Origin: Clostridium tagluense
GTDB taxonomy: Bacteria > Bacillota > Clostridia > Clostridiales > Clostridiaceae
NCBI RefSeq assembly: GCF_003865095.1
Contig: NZ_BHYK01000001.1
Coordinates: forward strand, 62,001 to 126,000
Direction of reading: 5' to 3'
Length of the DNA stretch: 64,000 nt
Part shown: one piece after another, positions 55,478 through 63,656 of the stretch
How positions within the stretch are numbered: position 1 is the first letter of the stretch
Layout: every line of letters begins with the position of its first letter
Position numbers and translations under genes: made by a program
The notes under the pieces: model-generated
What the model was told of the DNA's origin: nothing
Database searches by the model: none
What the model saw: the letters and a program-made list of their open reading frames with translations, nothing else

Positions 55478-55532
55478 TTGACAAGATAGGATAAAATGCT
55501 TAGAATCAAAGTACACTAAATTGGTATACTTT
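55478..55532 (+). promoter_or_regulatory. Promoter and palindromic operator of the CODH operon
   Basis: TTGACA (55478-55483) and TAGAAT (55501-55506) are 17 bp apart. Over the start point lies a 25-bp palindrome at 55508-55532: AAAGTA at the left end, TACTTT at the right, and 10 of 12 positions symmetric. Its form fits an Rrf2/IscR-type operator and suggests that the Rrf2 gene just downstream represses itself and the cooS genes. Confidence 0.7.
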
Positions 55533-55547
55533 AAGGAGGAATATAAC

Positions 55548-55961
55548 ATGAAAATAACACGAGAAGCAGATTATGGACTTAGAGTAGTACTTAACTTGTG
55601 TATATTAGGATATGGTAAAAAAGTAGAAGCAAAGATAATTTCAGAAAAAGAAGGTATACCGCTAAGATTTCTTTTGAAGCTTTTAAGAAAGCTTACACAA
55701 GTAGAAATTGTAAAATCTTATAGAGGCGTTAATGGAGGATATACTATAAATAAATTACCAGAACAAATAAATTTAAAAGATGTTATAGAAGCAATAGATG
55801 GACCCATTGCTGTTAATAGGTGTGTAATTGAACCAAGTTTTTGCAATCTAAATAGAAGCGGTGTGTGTACTATCCATAGAGCCATGACAAAAGTACAAAA
55901 AAGTTTAAGTTCAGAACTAGAAAGTATAAATTTCAAACAATTAATGGATGGAGAAGTTTAG
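55548..55961 (+). CDS. Rrf2-family Fe-S regulator
   Basis: A 137-aa winged-helix regulator. The DNA-binding part is MKITREADYGLRVVLNLC to VKSYRGVNGGYTI. Three Cys (RCVIEPSFCNLNRSGVC) match the Fe-S ligand pattern of IscR/NsrR-type members, so it may sense redox state, NO or Fe-S status. I chose ATG 55548 with AAGGAGG ahead, not the in-frame TTG at 55521, which lies within the operator. It is the first gene before cooS, 82 nt apart, and likely controls it. Confidence 0.9.
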   Translation: MKITREADYGLRVVLNLCILGYGKKVEAKIISEKEGIPLRFLLKLLRKLTQVEIVKSYRGVNGGYTINKLPEQINLKDVIEAIDGPIAVNRCVIEPSFCNLNRSGVCTIHRAMTKVQKSLSSELESINFKQLMDGEV

Positions 55962-56043
55962 ATAGTTTAAGGTTTATATGCTATTAAATTTAAAAATAAA
56001 AATATGAGTAAATAAGAAAGATAATATGAGGAGGAATTTTAAA

Positions 56044-57930
56044 ATGTGTGGAAATTGTAATATATGCAAATCAGCAGATACAGTACTTGAGGGATTTATT
56101 GGAGGATTAGATGTAGAGACATCCCATCATAGAGTGGAAGGCCAAAAGGCTAAGTGTGGATTTGGAATGCAAGGTGTTTGTTGTAGACTTTGTTCAAATG
56201 GGCCATGCAGGATTACACCAAAAGCTCCAAAAGGAATTTGTGGAGCTGATGCAGATACTATTGTTGCTAGAAATTTTCTAAGAGCTGTTGGCGCAGGTTC
56301 TGCCTGTTATATACATATAGTAGAAACAACTGCTAGAAACTTAAAAGCCATAGGAGAGACTAAAGGCAAAATAAAAAGTGAAGCAACTTTAAATAGACTT
56401 GCTAACATGTTTGAAATTAAAGAAGAGGATATTTATGAAAAGGCAATAAAAGTTGCAGATAAAATAATTGCAGATTTATATAAGCCAAAATTTGAAAAAA
56501 TGGAGCTTGTTTGCAAACTAGCATATGCACCAAGAGTAGAAAATTGGAAAAAGCTTGGGATTATGCCTGGTGGAGCAAAATCAGAAGTATTTGACGCTAT
56601 GGTAAAGACATCAACAAACTTAAGTAGCGATCCACTAAATATGATTTTAAATAGTTTAAGTTTAGGCATTTCAACAGGCTTATACGGTTTAACATTAACA
56701 AATCTTTTAAATGATGTAATGCTTGGGGAGCCAGTTATTAGACAAGCTAAAGTAGGGTTTAAAGTTGTAGATGAAAATTATATAAACTTAATGGTAACAG
56801 GACACCAGCATTCAGTGATTGCCCATCTGCAAGATAGATTAATAGAGGAAGAGGTAACTGCTAAAGCAAAGCGTGCTGGAGCTAAGGGATTTAGAATAGT
56901 AGGTTGTACATGCGTAGGTCAGGATTTACAATTAAGAGGAGAACACTATAAAGAAGTATTTGCAGGTCATGCAGGAAATAACTTTACAAGTGAAGCTTTA
57001 ATTGCAACTGGTGGAATAGATGCTATAGTATCTGAGTTTAACTGTACACTTCCAGGAATAGAGCCAATCGCAGAAAAATTTATGGTTAAACAAATTTGTC
57101 TTGATGATGTAGCTAAAAAAGCAAATGCAGAGTACATTGAGTATACTTTTAAAGATAGAGAAAATATAAGTGAAAGAATAATTGAAGAAGCATTGGAAAG
57201 TTATAAAAATAGAAGAGATAAAGTACAAATAAACATCCCTAAAAATCACGGACATGACGATGTGTTAACAGGACTCAGTGAAGAGTCTTTGAAGAATTTC
57301 CTTGGTGGTACATGGAAACCGCTCATAGATTTAATTGTATCAGGAAAAATAAAAGGGATAGCTGGAGTTGTTGGATGCTCTAACTTAACTGCAAAAGGAC
57401 ATGATATATTTACAGTAGAGCTTACAAAAGAGCTTATTAAGAGAGATATACTTGTACTTTCAGCAGGATGTTCTAGCGGAGGGCTTGAGAATGTTGGATT
57501 AATGTCGCCATCATCCGCTAGTCTTGCAGGAGATAGCTTAAAAGAAGTTTGCTTAAGTCTCGGGATACCTCCAGTATTAAACTTTGGACCCTGTTTAGCT
57601 ATAGGAAGACTCGAAATTGTTGCCACAGAACTTGCAAAATATTTAGATATAGATATTCCGAAGCTTCCACTTGTACTATCAGCACCACAATGGCTTGAAG
57701 AACAAGCCCTGGCAGACGGAGTATTTGGACTAGCACTAGGACTGCCACTTCATCTTGCGATTCCTCCATTTATAACAGGAAGCAAAGTAGTTACAAAGCT
57801 ATTGACGCAGGATCTAGAAAAGTTAACTGGTGGAAAATTGATTCTTGAAGATGATGTTGTTAAAGCTGCGGATAAGTTAGAACAAATAATATTAAATAAA
57901 AGACGAGAATTGGGAATTAGTTATTTATAA
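56044..57930 (+). CDS. cooS: Carbon-monoxide dehydrogenase catalytic subunit
   Basis: The anaerobic Ni-Fe enzyme oxidises CO to CO2 reversibly. The N-terminal Cys motifs (MCGNCNICKSAD, KCGFGMQGVCCRLCSNGPC) hold clusters D and B. Further C-cluster ligands are seen in GHQHSVI, VGCTCVGQDL, EFNCTLPG, VGCSNLT and SAGCSSGG. The length of 629 aa fits CooS. I chose ATG 56044 because AGGAGG lies at 56029-56034; ATG 56026 would put that site in the gene. No acetyl-CoA synthase or nickel-insertion gene (cooC) is adjacent, so it is a stand-alone CO-oxidising unit with a ferredoxin and an oxidoreductase. Confidence 0.96.
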   Translation: MCGNCNICKSADTVLEGFIGGLDVETSHHRVEGQKAKCGFGMQGVCCRLCSNGPCRITPKAPKGICGADADTIVARNFLRAVGAGSACYIHIVETTARNLKAIGETKGKIKSEATLNRLANMFEIKEEDIYEKAIKVADKIIADLYKPKFEKMELVCKLAYAPRVENWKKLGIMPGGAKSEVFDAMVKTSTNLSSDPLNMILNSLSLGISTGLYGLTLTNLLNDVMLGEPVIRQAKVGFKVVDENYINLMVTGHQHSVIAHLQDRLIEEEVTAKAKRAGAKGFRIVGCTCVGQDLQLRGEHYKEVFAGHAGNNFTSEALIATGGIDAIVSEFNCTLPGIEPIAEKFMVKQICLDDVAKKANAEYIEYTFKDRENISERIIEEALESYKNRRDKVQINIPKNHGHDDVLTGLSEESLKNFLGGTWKPLIDLIVSGKIKGIAGVVGCSNLTAKGHDIFTVELTKELIKRDILVLSAGCSSGGLENVGLMSPSSASLAGDSLKEVCLSLGIPPVLNFGPCLAIGRLEIVATELAKYLDIDIPKLPLVLSAPQWLEEQALADGVFGLALGLPLHLAIPPFITGSKVVTKLLTQDLEKLTGGKLILEDDVVKAADKLEQIILNKRRELGISYL

Positions 57931-57947
57931 GAACAGGAGGGATAATA

Positions 57948-58385
57948 ATGAAGAGAATAATGATAGACAATGAAAAATGCCAGTGTTGCCTTAATTGTAG
58001 CCTTGCCTGTATGTCAGAGCATAATGAAAAAGGGAAATCCATATATGATTTAGATCTTCAAGATATAAAAAATGTGAGCAAAAATTATATTATTCAAAAT
58101 AAAGATAATAAGAATTGTCCTATGTTTTGTAGACATTGCGAGGAGCCAGAGTGTGTTATTGCGTGTATGAGTGGTGCAATGACTAAAGATAGTGAAACCG
58201 GTATAGTAAATTATAATAAAGAAAAATGTGCTTCCTGCTACATGTGTGTAATGTCATGCCCTTATGGTGTATTAAAATCCGATGAGGAAACTAAAAAAGT
58301 TATTGTAAAATGTGATATGTGTGATGGTAGGGAAATTCCAAGATGTGTGGAGAGTTGCCCTACTGGAGCAATATATCTAGTATAG
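57948..58385 (+). CDS. cooF: CooF-like 4Fe-4S ferredoxin
   Basis: A 145-aa electron-transfer protein with four Cys groups, about sixteen Cys: CQCCLNCSLAC, CPMFCRHCEEPECVIAC, CASCYMCVMSCPYG and CDMC...CVESCPTG. It takes electrons from CooS and passes them to the flavoprotein encoded next. GGAGGG precedes the ATG. Its stop codon lies inside a 21-bp tandem duplication at 58366-58407. Confidence 0.93.
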   Translation: MKRIMIDNEKCQCCLNCSLACMSEHNEKGKSIYDLDLQDIKNVSKNYIIQNKDNKNCPMFCRHCEEPECVIACMSGAMTKDSETGIVNYNKEKCASCYMCVMSCPYGVLKSDEETKKVIVKCDMCDGREIPRCVESCPTGAIYLV

Positions 58386-58407
58386 TGAGCAATATATCTA
58401 GTATAGT
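58366..58407 (+). repeat. 21-bp tandem duplication at cooF stop
   Basis: The unit GAGCAATATATCTAGTATAG plus T occurs twice without gap (58366-58386, 58387-58407). The first copy encodes the last residues (AIYLV) and the stop of cooF; the second is untranslated spacer before the next gene. Confidence 0.95.
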
Positions 58408-58422
58408 TGAGGGGTGGTAATG

Positions 58423-59643
58423 ATGAAATACGTAATAATAGGTGCTAGTGCTGCTGGTATAAATGCAGCTAAGACTTTAAGAATATTAGACAAGGATGCA
58501 GAAATAACTTTAATATCCAAGGATACTAAAGTATATTCAAGATGCATGCTACACTATGTAATAAGTGGGAGTAAAACTGAGGAAGATATATGTTTTACTG
58601 AAGATGATTTTTTTAATAAATATGAAATTAACTGGATTTCAGGAAAAAAGATTATAGGAATTAATATATATAATAAATTTTTAACAACAGATGATGAAAG
58701 AATTGTCACATTTGATAAACTGCTTATAGCTTCTGGAGCAGATTCATTTATACCTCCTATTAAGAATTTAAGAGGAGCAAATAATGTTTATGCTCTTAGA
58801 CACATGGAAGATGTAGTAAACATTAACAGTGTGGCCAAAATAAATACTTCAGCAGTAATTATTGGAGCAGGTTTAGTTGGAATAGATGCAGCTATAGGTT
58901 TAATAGAAAAAGGTGTAAAGGTGAATATTGTAGAGATGGCGCCAGGAATTCTTCCAATTCAGCTAGATGCTAAAACTGCAAAAGTATATGAAAATGAACT
59001 TATTAAAAATGGTGCACAGGTATATACAAGCGTATCTGTTGAAGAAATAATTATAGATGAAAATAAAGATGTGAAAGCAGTTAAATTGGGAGATGGGAGA
59101 AAAATAAATTGCGACTTTATAATATGTGCAGCAGGGGTAAGACCTAATGTGGATTTTCTAAAGGATGACAGGATTAAAATAGAAAAAGGCATAGTTATAG
59201 ATTCACGATGCAAAACATCAGTAGAAGATATATACGCAGCTGGTGATGTATGTGGAATATCCCCGATCTGGCCTATGGCTGTAAAACAGGGAATTGTAGC
59301 TGCATATAACATGACAGGAAATTTAAAAGAATTAGATGATTATTTTAGCTTTAAGAATTCAATGAATTTCTTTGGAATTCAGACTGTATCCTTAGGGGTT
59401 TTAGAAGCTCCAGATAATACTTATGAAGTTGAAGTAAGAGTGTATAGAGATATTTATAAGAAAATTATACACAAAGATGGAGTGATTTATGGAGCTATTT
59501 TACAAGGTGATATTTCTTATTGTGGAATTTTAACCCAATTAATTAAAAATAAAGTTGATGTTTCTAAAATCAATAAGAGTGTATTAGATATTAATTATGG
59601 GGACTTCTATAAAGTTAGTGAAGATGGTCAATACATGTATTAA
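58423..59643 (+). CDS. FAD-dependent NAD(P)H oxidoreductase of the CODH cluster
   Basis: A 406-aa pyridine-nucleotide-disulfide-type flavoprotein. The FAD-binding N-terminus is IIGASAAGINAAKTLR, the NAD-binding segment VIIGAGLVGIDAAIGL, and the second FAD motif is VEDIYAAGDVCG. In CO-using clostridia an oxidoreductase of this type follows cooS-cooF and is thought to pass CO-derived electrons to NAD(P)+. I chose ATG 58423 with GGGGTGG 5 nt ahead. It is the last gene of the unit; a hairpin follows. Confidence 0.88.
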   Translation: MKYVIIGASAAGINAAKTLRILDKDAEITLISKDTKVYSRCMLHYVISGSKTEEDICFTEDDFFNKYEINWISGKKIIGINIYNKFLTTDDERIVTFDKLLIASGADSFIPPIKNLRGANNVYALRHMEDVVNINSVAKINTSAVIIGAGLVGIDAAIGLIEKGVKVNIVEMAPGILPIQLDAKTAKVYENELIKNGAQVYTSVSVEEIIIDENKDVKAVKLGDGRKINCDFIICAAGVRPNVDFLKDDRIKIEKGIVIDSRCKTSVEDIYAAGDVCGISPIWPMAVKQGIVAAYNMTGNLKELDDYFSFKNSMNFFGIQTVSLGVLEAPDNTYEVEVRVYRDIYKKIIHKDGVIYGAILQGDISYCGILTQLIKNKVDVSKINKSVLDINYGDFYKVSEDGQYMY

Positions 59644-59656
59644 TGTAGAAATATAT

Positions 59657-59698
59657 AAATCCAGATTATTAGTGTATAAGTAATAATCTGGATTTGTG
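59657..59698 (+). terminator. Hairpin terminator of the CODH operon
   Basis: AAATCCAGATTATTA pairs with TAATAATCTGGATTT (15 bp). The T-tract is weak, so termination may be incomplete. Confidence 0.7.
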
Positions 59699-60027
59699 TT
59701 GTTTAGAGCAGGGAAGAAGCGCACTGGTGTTTAAGGATATAAATATAAATAGACTAATAAAATTGTGTTATTTTTTGTTGGGCAAGTGACTGCGAGAAAG
59801 CAATTCCAATTTCAGTAGTGGATAAAAATAAAGAAAATACTATAGGGAAAATAAGGACGAAGAAGTAAAATTTGTAGTATAATAAAGATGAACAAGATTA
59901 GAATAAGGACGGTAATTATAATTATTTTAAAATCATGTTTTATAAAGAGCTTTCTCCGTTATAAGAATAGTGTGGATATGTCACCTTAGTATTTTATTGT
60001 TCAATAACTTATAATGGAGGATTTAAT
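59699..60027. other. Gene-poor stretch before P-loop remnant
   Basis: No complete ORF with a ribosome site is visible. Short fragments in several frames suggest decayed sequence. GGAGG at 60016-60020 belongs to the remnant that follows. Confidence 0.4.
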
Positions 60028-60129
60028 ATGACAGTAAAAAAGATTCATATTATTGGGGGCCCAGGAAGTGGTAAAACATATATTAATATAGCATACAAAT
60101 CAGAGAATACTGCTGGAGGTAATGTATGA
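60028..60129 (+). pseudogene. 33-aa remnant of a P-loop kinase gene
   Basis: ATG 60028 has TGGAGG ahead and reads MTVKKIHIIGGPGSGKTYI, a complete Walker A loop at the N-terminus of an adenylate-kinase-like or topology-modulation protein, then breaks off after 33 codons. The rest of the domain is missing. The stop overlaps the ATG of the acetyltransferase by 4 nt, so the ribosome site is retained and may now serve to feed translation into the next gene. Confidence 0.7.
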
Positions 60130-60674
60130 TTATTGAAAATAAAAGAATAGAATGTAAAAGTCTAATATGGATACTTCGCTGTCCAACAAAATATGATGCA
60201 ATTGAATTATCTAAATTAAGAGTTAAAATTGATGGAGAAACAGAAAATCTTGATAGAGAATCTGGTGAAGGGTTATTAACGCCAGAAGATTTTGAAAAAC
60301 TTATCTATGAAGATTCAATAGCTAAAAAAAATTTGTTTTTAGTTGCAGAAGTAGAAGGTGAAATTGTTGGATTCGCTCGCTTAGAAGGAAATAAGCTAAG
60401 TAGATTTAGACATAAAGCGGAGTTTGGAATATGTATATCAAAGGCATATTGGAGCCATGGAATTGGTAAAGTACTACTAGAAAAAATTTTGATATGGGCA
60501 GATACTGTGAAAATTGAGAAAATTTCATTAACTGTGGTACAAACAAATACAAAAGCAATTGAATTATATAAAAGATATGGATTTGTAGAAGAAGGATTAT
60601 TAATAAAGGACCGTATTCATAAAGATGGAAACTATTATAATACAGTTATAATGGGAAGATTATTAGATAAATAG
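60126..60674 (+). CDS. GNAT-family N-acetyltransferase
   Basis: A 182-aa acetyl-CoA-dependent transferase. The core is FLVAEVEGEIVGFARLEG, the acetyl-CoA loop AYWSHGIGKVLLEKIL, then NTKAIELYKRYGFVEEGLL. An N-terminal part of about 25 residues precedes the domain. The substrate is unknown; ribosomal-protein or small-molecule acetylation are both usual in this family. Translation is probably coupled to the short P-loop remnant. Confidence 0.88.
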   Translation: MIIENKRIECKSLIWILRCPTKYDAIELSKLRVKIDGETENLDRESGEGLLTPEDFEKLIYEDSIAKKNLFLVAEVEGEIVGFARLEGNKLSRFRHKAEFGICISKAYWSHGIGKVLLEKILIWADTVKIEKISLTVVQTNTKAIELYKRYGFVEEGLLIKDRIHKDGNYYNTVIMGRLLDK

Positions 60675-60956
60675 ATATTAACAAGTAAAACATAATATTT
60701 ACATATGTCCACGCTACTATTGATATGCAGTGTTGTTACTTGAGTTTTATGTTACAATGTATTACATACAGTAACAAATATAGAAAAGGAGACCATTTAT
60801 GGCCTCTCCTAGCATTTATACTTGAATATTTGGGAATAAAAATGAAAGTAAGTGATTGCATATACTATAGCAATTTGTTTAGCAGAGAGTATGCAAACTT
60901 TACTATATATTAACAATTACAAAACATATTCAAAAAAAGAAAGAAGGTTTATAAAA

Positions 60957-61535
60957 ATGGCAGTTAGTTTAAAAAAAGGTCAAAAAGTAGATTTAACAAA
61001 GACAAATCCAGGATTAACAAAGGTATTGGTAGGGCTAGGTTGGAGTACAAACAAGTATGACGGTGGTTCAGACTTCGATTTAGACGCAGCAGCATTTTTA
61101 ACAGGAGAAAATGGAAAAGTAACTTCAGATGCAGACTTTATATTCTACAATAATGCAGAACATACATCTAAATCAGTTAAACATATGGGAGACAACAAGA
61201 CAGGAGCAGGAGATGGAGATGACGAACAAATACTTGTTGATTTATCTTTAGTACCAGCAACTGTTCAGAAGATTTCATTTACTGTAACAATTAATGAAGC
61301 AGAAGAAAGAAGACAAAACTTTGGACAAGTTTCAGATTCTTATATCAGAGTAATGAGTGGAGACGGCACTACCGAGTTAATTAAATTTGACTTGGGAGAA
61401 GACTTCAGTATTGAAACAGCTGTAGTAGTTGGAGAATTATATAGAAATGGAGCTGAATGGAAATTCACTGCATTAGGTAGTGGATTCGAAGGTGGACTCG
61501 GAGCTTTATGTACTAACTTTGGAGTTAATATCTAA
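60957..61535 (+). CDS. TerD-family protein (paralog 1)
   Basis: A 192-aa calcium-binding TerD/CABP domain protein. The conserved N-terminus is [12 protein letters not shown], and the acidic Ca-binding loops are [16 protein letters not shown] and [16 protein letters not shown] chose ATG 60957 with GAAGG ahead; the frame is open upstream but that part lacks TerD likeness. TerD proteins act in tellurite or general stress responses. No other ter genes are near, only a paralog 250 bp on. An AAACTACTGTG hairpin (61551-61590) ends it. Confidence 0.9.
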   Translation: MAVSLKKGQKVDLTKTNPGLTKVLVGLGWSTNKYDGGSDFDLDAAAFLTGENGKVTSDADFIFYNNAEHTSKSVKHMGDNKTGAGDGDDEQILVDLSLVPATVQKISFTVTINEAEERRQNFGQVSDSYIRVMSGDGTTELIKFDLGEDFSIETAVVVGELYRNGAEWKFTALGSGFEGGLGALCTNFGVNI

Positions 61536-61550
61536 TATTTAACAATAATA

Positions 61551-61592
61551 ATAAACTACTGTGTACCTTAAATATTGCACAGTAGTTTATTT
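61551..61592 (+). terminator. Terminator after TerD paralog 1
   Basis: ATAAACTACTGTG pairs with CACAGTAGTTTAT; a T-rich tract follows. Confidence 0.8.
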
Positions 61593-61622
61593 GGTTTATT
61601 GAAGGTAGAAACATGGGTGATT

Positions 61623-61775
61623 ATTTAACGACATTTCAGAAGGAAAGTCTCCCACTTCTATAAGTGGGAGTTATAAGCTATAACAAATAAAAAACTTCAG
61701 TGGGAGTCTAAATCTCCTTCTGAAGTCGTTAATTACAGCATCGCAGATGATGATTTAACCACATTTCACAAGGAG
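61623..61775. mobile_element. Palindromic mini-element, IS200/IS605-end-like
   Basis: The left arm (61624-61651, TTAACGACATTTCAGAAGGA then AAGTCTCCCA) and the right arm (61700-61732, TGGGAGTCTAAATCTCCTTC then TGAAGTCGTTAAT) are imperfect inverted repeats. Inside the left part is a second hairpin, CTCCCACTT-CTAT-AAGTGGGAG. A related direct repeat (ATGATTTAACCACATTTCAC) closes the unit at 61750. It has no ORF. The subterminal hairpin near one end is the style of IS200/IS605 (tnpB) elements, so it may be a non-autonomous derivative; that link is inference. Confidence 0.65.
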
Positions 61776-61785
61776 GAATATTAAT

Positions 61786-62352
61786 ATGGGAGTTAATTTA
61801 ATAAAAGGCCAAAAAGTAGATTTAACAAAGGGTAATGCGGCATTAAAGGCATTAGTAGTAGGTCTAGGTTGGGATGGTAGCAATGGTGGGGACACTATTG
61901 ATTGTGATGCATCAGCTTTGATGTTGGGTGAAAATGGGAAATTATCTAGTAACAAGGGCATAATATACTTTGGTAACAAGTCAAGTAAGTGTAAGAGTGT
62001 AATTCACCAAGGGGATAATCTTACTGGTGCAGGCGCAGGTGATGACGAACAAATAGTTATAGATTTAACAAAAGTACCAGAGGATATAGCTAAGATAGTT
62101 TTCGTTGTTAATATCTATAATTGCGCATCTAAGAGACAACACTTTGGAATGATTAAAAATGCATACATTAGAATAATGGATAAATCAGCTAACGGTGAGT
62201 TAGTTAAATTTAATCTTTCTAATGATTATGATAATATGACATCTTTAATAATGGGTGAAGTTTACAGAAATAATGGAGAATGGAAGTTCACAGCAACAGG
62301 TGAAGGTGCAACTGCAACTGGTATAAAAGAATTATCAGCAAGATATAACTAA
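61786..62352 (+). CDS. TerD-family protein (paralog 2)
   Basis: A 188-aa TerD domain protein, divergent from paralog 1 but with the same opening [11 protein letters not shown] and acidic loops (DTIDCDASALMLGENG, GAGAGDDEQIVIDLT). It has extra Cys residues (DCDAS, KCKSV, NCASK). SD AAGGAGG at 61769-61775 directly follows the end of the palindromic mini-element, so the element sits between the two terD genes and against this ribosome site. Likely a stress-response protein; binding partner unknown. Confidence 0.9.
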   Translation: MGVNLIKGQKVDLTKGNAALKALVVGLGWDGSNGGDTIDCDASALMLGENGKLSSNKGIIYFGNKSSKCKSVIHQGDNLTGAGAGDDEQIVIDLTKVPEDIAKIVFVVNIYNCASKRQHFGMIKNAYIRIMDKSANGELVKFNLSNDYDNMTSLIMGEVYRNNGEWKFTATGEGATATGIKELSARYN

Positions 62353-62567
62353 AAGGTAGGGGATAGGTTTAAGTCATCTCCTAGCAGTATATTGATATCT
62401 AGCTTTAGTAAAACAGCAAAATAACCATAAATATGAGCAATTACGACATAATATTACAAAATAACCACTAACAAAAGATGCAAAAACCTCATTTAGATGA
62501 TATTATGTGTATACAAAGAGAAAAACTTACTTTGTGTATTAAAATTATGAAGGTGAGGTACAAAAAA

Positions 62568-63353
62568 ATGAAGAAAACTTTAAGAACATTAATATTGACT
62601 TTAGGTGTTTTAGCAACAACAGGAATAAGTTCAGCGGTGTACGCCCAAGATTGTAATACAACTAATTATAAAGTGGTTAACGCTCAAGATTCTAAAACTA
62701 TTAATTGCACAGTTAAGGCAGGAGACAGTTTGAAGGATATGTGTGCTAAGTATGGTGTTGTAGTTCCAAAGGGTTTAGATGCTAAACCTCAGGTAAGTAA
62801 TACTTGCAAGGCAACAGCTACAAAGGTAGCGCCAGCAAAGACGACGCCTAGTAAAGCAACACCAGCACCAGTAAAGACAGCGCCTACAAAGGCAACACCA
62901 GCACCGGCAGCAACACCAGTAAAGCCAGCTCCTACAAAAGCACCAACAGCAACAAATTTAACTGAGAATAATAAATTAGAAAAAGAAGTAGTAACATTAG
63001 TTAATCAGGAAAGAGCAAAACAAGGACTAGCTCCCTTAAAGGATAATTCTCAACTTTCAAATGTAGCTAGAACTAAGTCAGAGGATATGGTAGCTAATAA
63101 CTATTTTTCTCATACATCACCAACTTATGGATCACCTTTTGATATGATGAAAAAATTCGGTATAACATATAATGCAGCTGGAGAGAACATTGCAATGGGT
63201 CAACAAACCGCAGCTTCAGTAATGAATGGTTGGATGAATTCTCCAGGACATAAAGCTAATATTTTAAGTGCGAATTTTACTGAAATAGGAGTTGGAGTGG
63301 CAAAAGATAAAAGTGGAACTATTTATTGGACTCAAGAATTTATAGGGAAATAA
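62568..63353 (+). CDS. Secreted CAP-domain (SCP/YkwD-like) protein
   Basis: A 261-aa exported protein with a signal peptide of about 26 residues (LRTLILTLGVLATTGISSA, cleavage near YAQ). A short Cys-containing region follows (INCTVKAGDSLKDMCAKYG), reminiscent of LysM, then a Pro/Ala/Thr/Lys linker. The CAP domain runs from about 135 to 261: LVNQERAKQGLAPL, YFSHTSPTYGSPF, AAGENIAMGQ, GWMNSPGHKANIL, with the usual His and Glu cavity residues. Family function in clostridia is unclear (spore or wall associated in some). I chose ATG 62568 with AAGGTGAGG ahead; the longer upstream reading has no signal-like start. Confidence 0.9.
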   Translation: MKKTLRTLILTLGVLATTGISSAVYAQDCNTTNYKVVNAQDSKTINCTVKAGDSLKDMCAKYGVVVPKGLDAKPQVSNTCKATATKVAPAKTTPSKATPAPVKTAPTKATPAPAATPVKPAPTKAPTATNLTENNKLEKEVVTLVNQERAKQGLAPLKDNSQLSNVARTKSEDMVANNYFSHTSPTYGSPFDMMKKFGITYNAAGENIAMGQQTAASVMNGWMNSPGHKANILSANFTEIGVGVAKDKSGTIYWTQEFIGK

Positions 63354-63365
63354 ATAATTTAATAT

Positions 63366-63418
63366 AGATCTGTGTTTGTAAATATTTTATTTTAAAATAT
63401 TTACAAACACAGATTTTT
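63366..63418 (+). terminator. Strong terminator after CAP-domain gene
   Basis: AATCTGTGTTTGTAAATA-type stem: about 21 bp on each side (GATCTGTGTTTGTAAATA with TATTTACAAACACAGATT), then Ts. Confidence 0.9.
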
Positions 63419-63457
63419 TATTTCTTTAAATTATGAGCTTTTTTAATGTAAATAGGC

Positions 63458-63500
63458 AAAGTGACGCCTGGCTTAAATGGTTGGGTATCACTTTTATTTT
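63458..63500 (+). terminator. Second terminator-like hairpin
   Basis: AAAGTGA pairs with TCACTTT and CCTGGC with GTTGGG by wobble, followed by TTATTTTTTG. No gene ends here, so it may be a backup terminator or an attenuator of a short leader for the DUF4491 gene. Confidence 0.4.
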
Positions 63501-63656
63501 TTGAGAGACAGTACACTTTGCAATAGTTACTGTTTATCAGAGATGTATTGCAAATGGATTAGAGTTCAAATAAACATTGAATAAATGAGTTTTCAAGGAT
63601 ATACTAAAAAATATAAAAAACATTGGCTACATTAATCTTTAAAGGGGGAGAGTGTA

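Noticed and set aside
60725-60913. Open frame of 62 codons before TerD paralog 1
   Set aside because: No ribosome site, unusual composition and no family likeness; it overlaps the leader of the terD gene. A short AGGAG hairpin with an 8-codon ATG frame at 60798 also seemed too weak to report.
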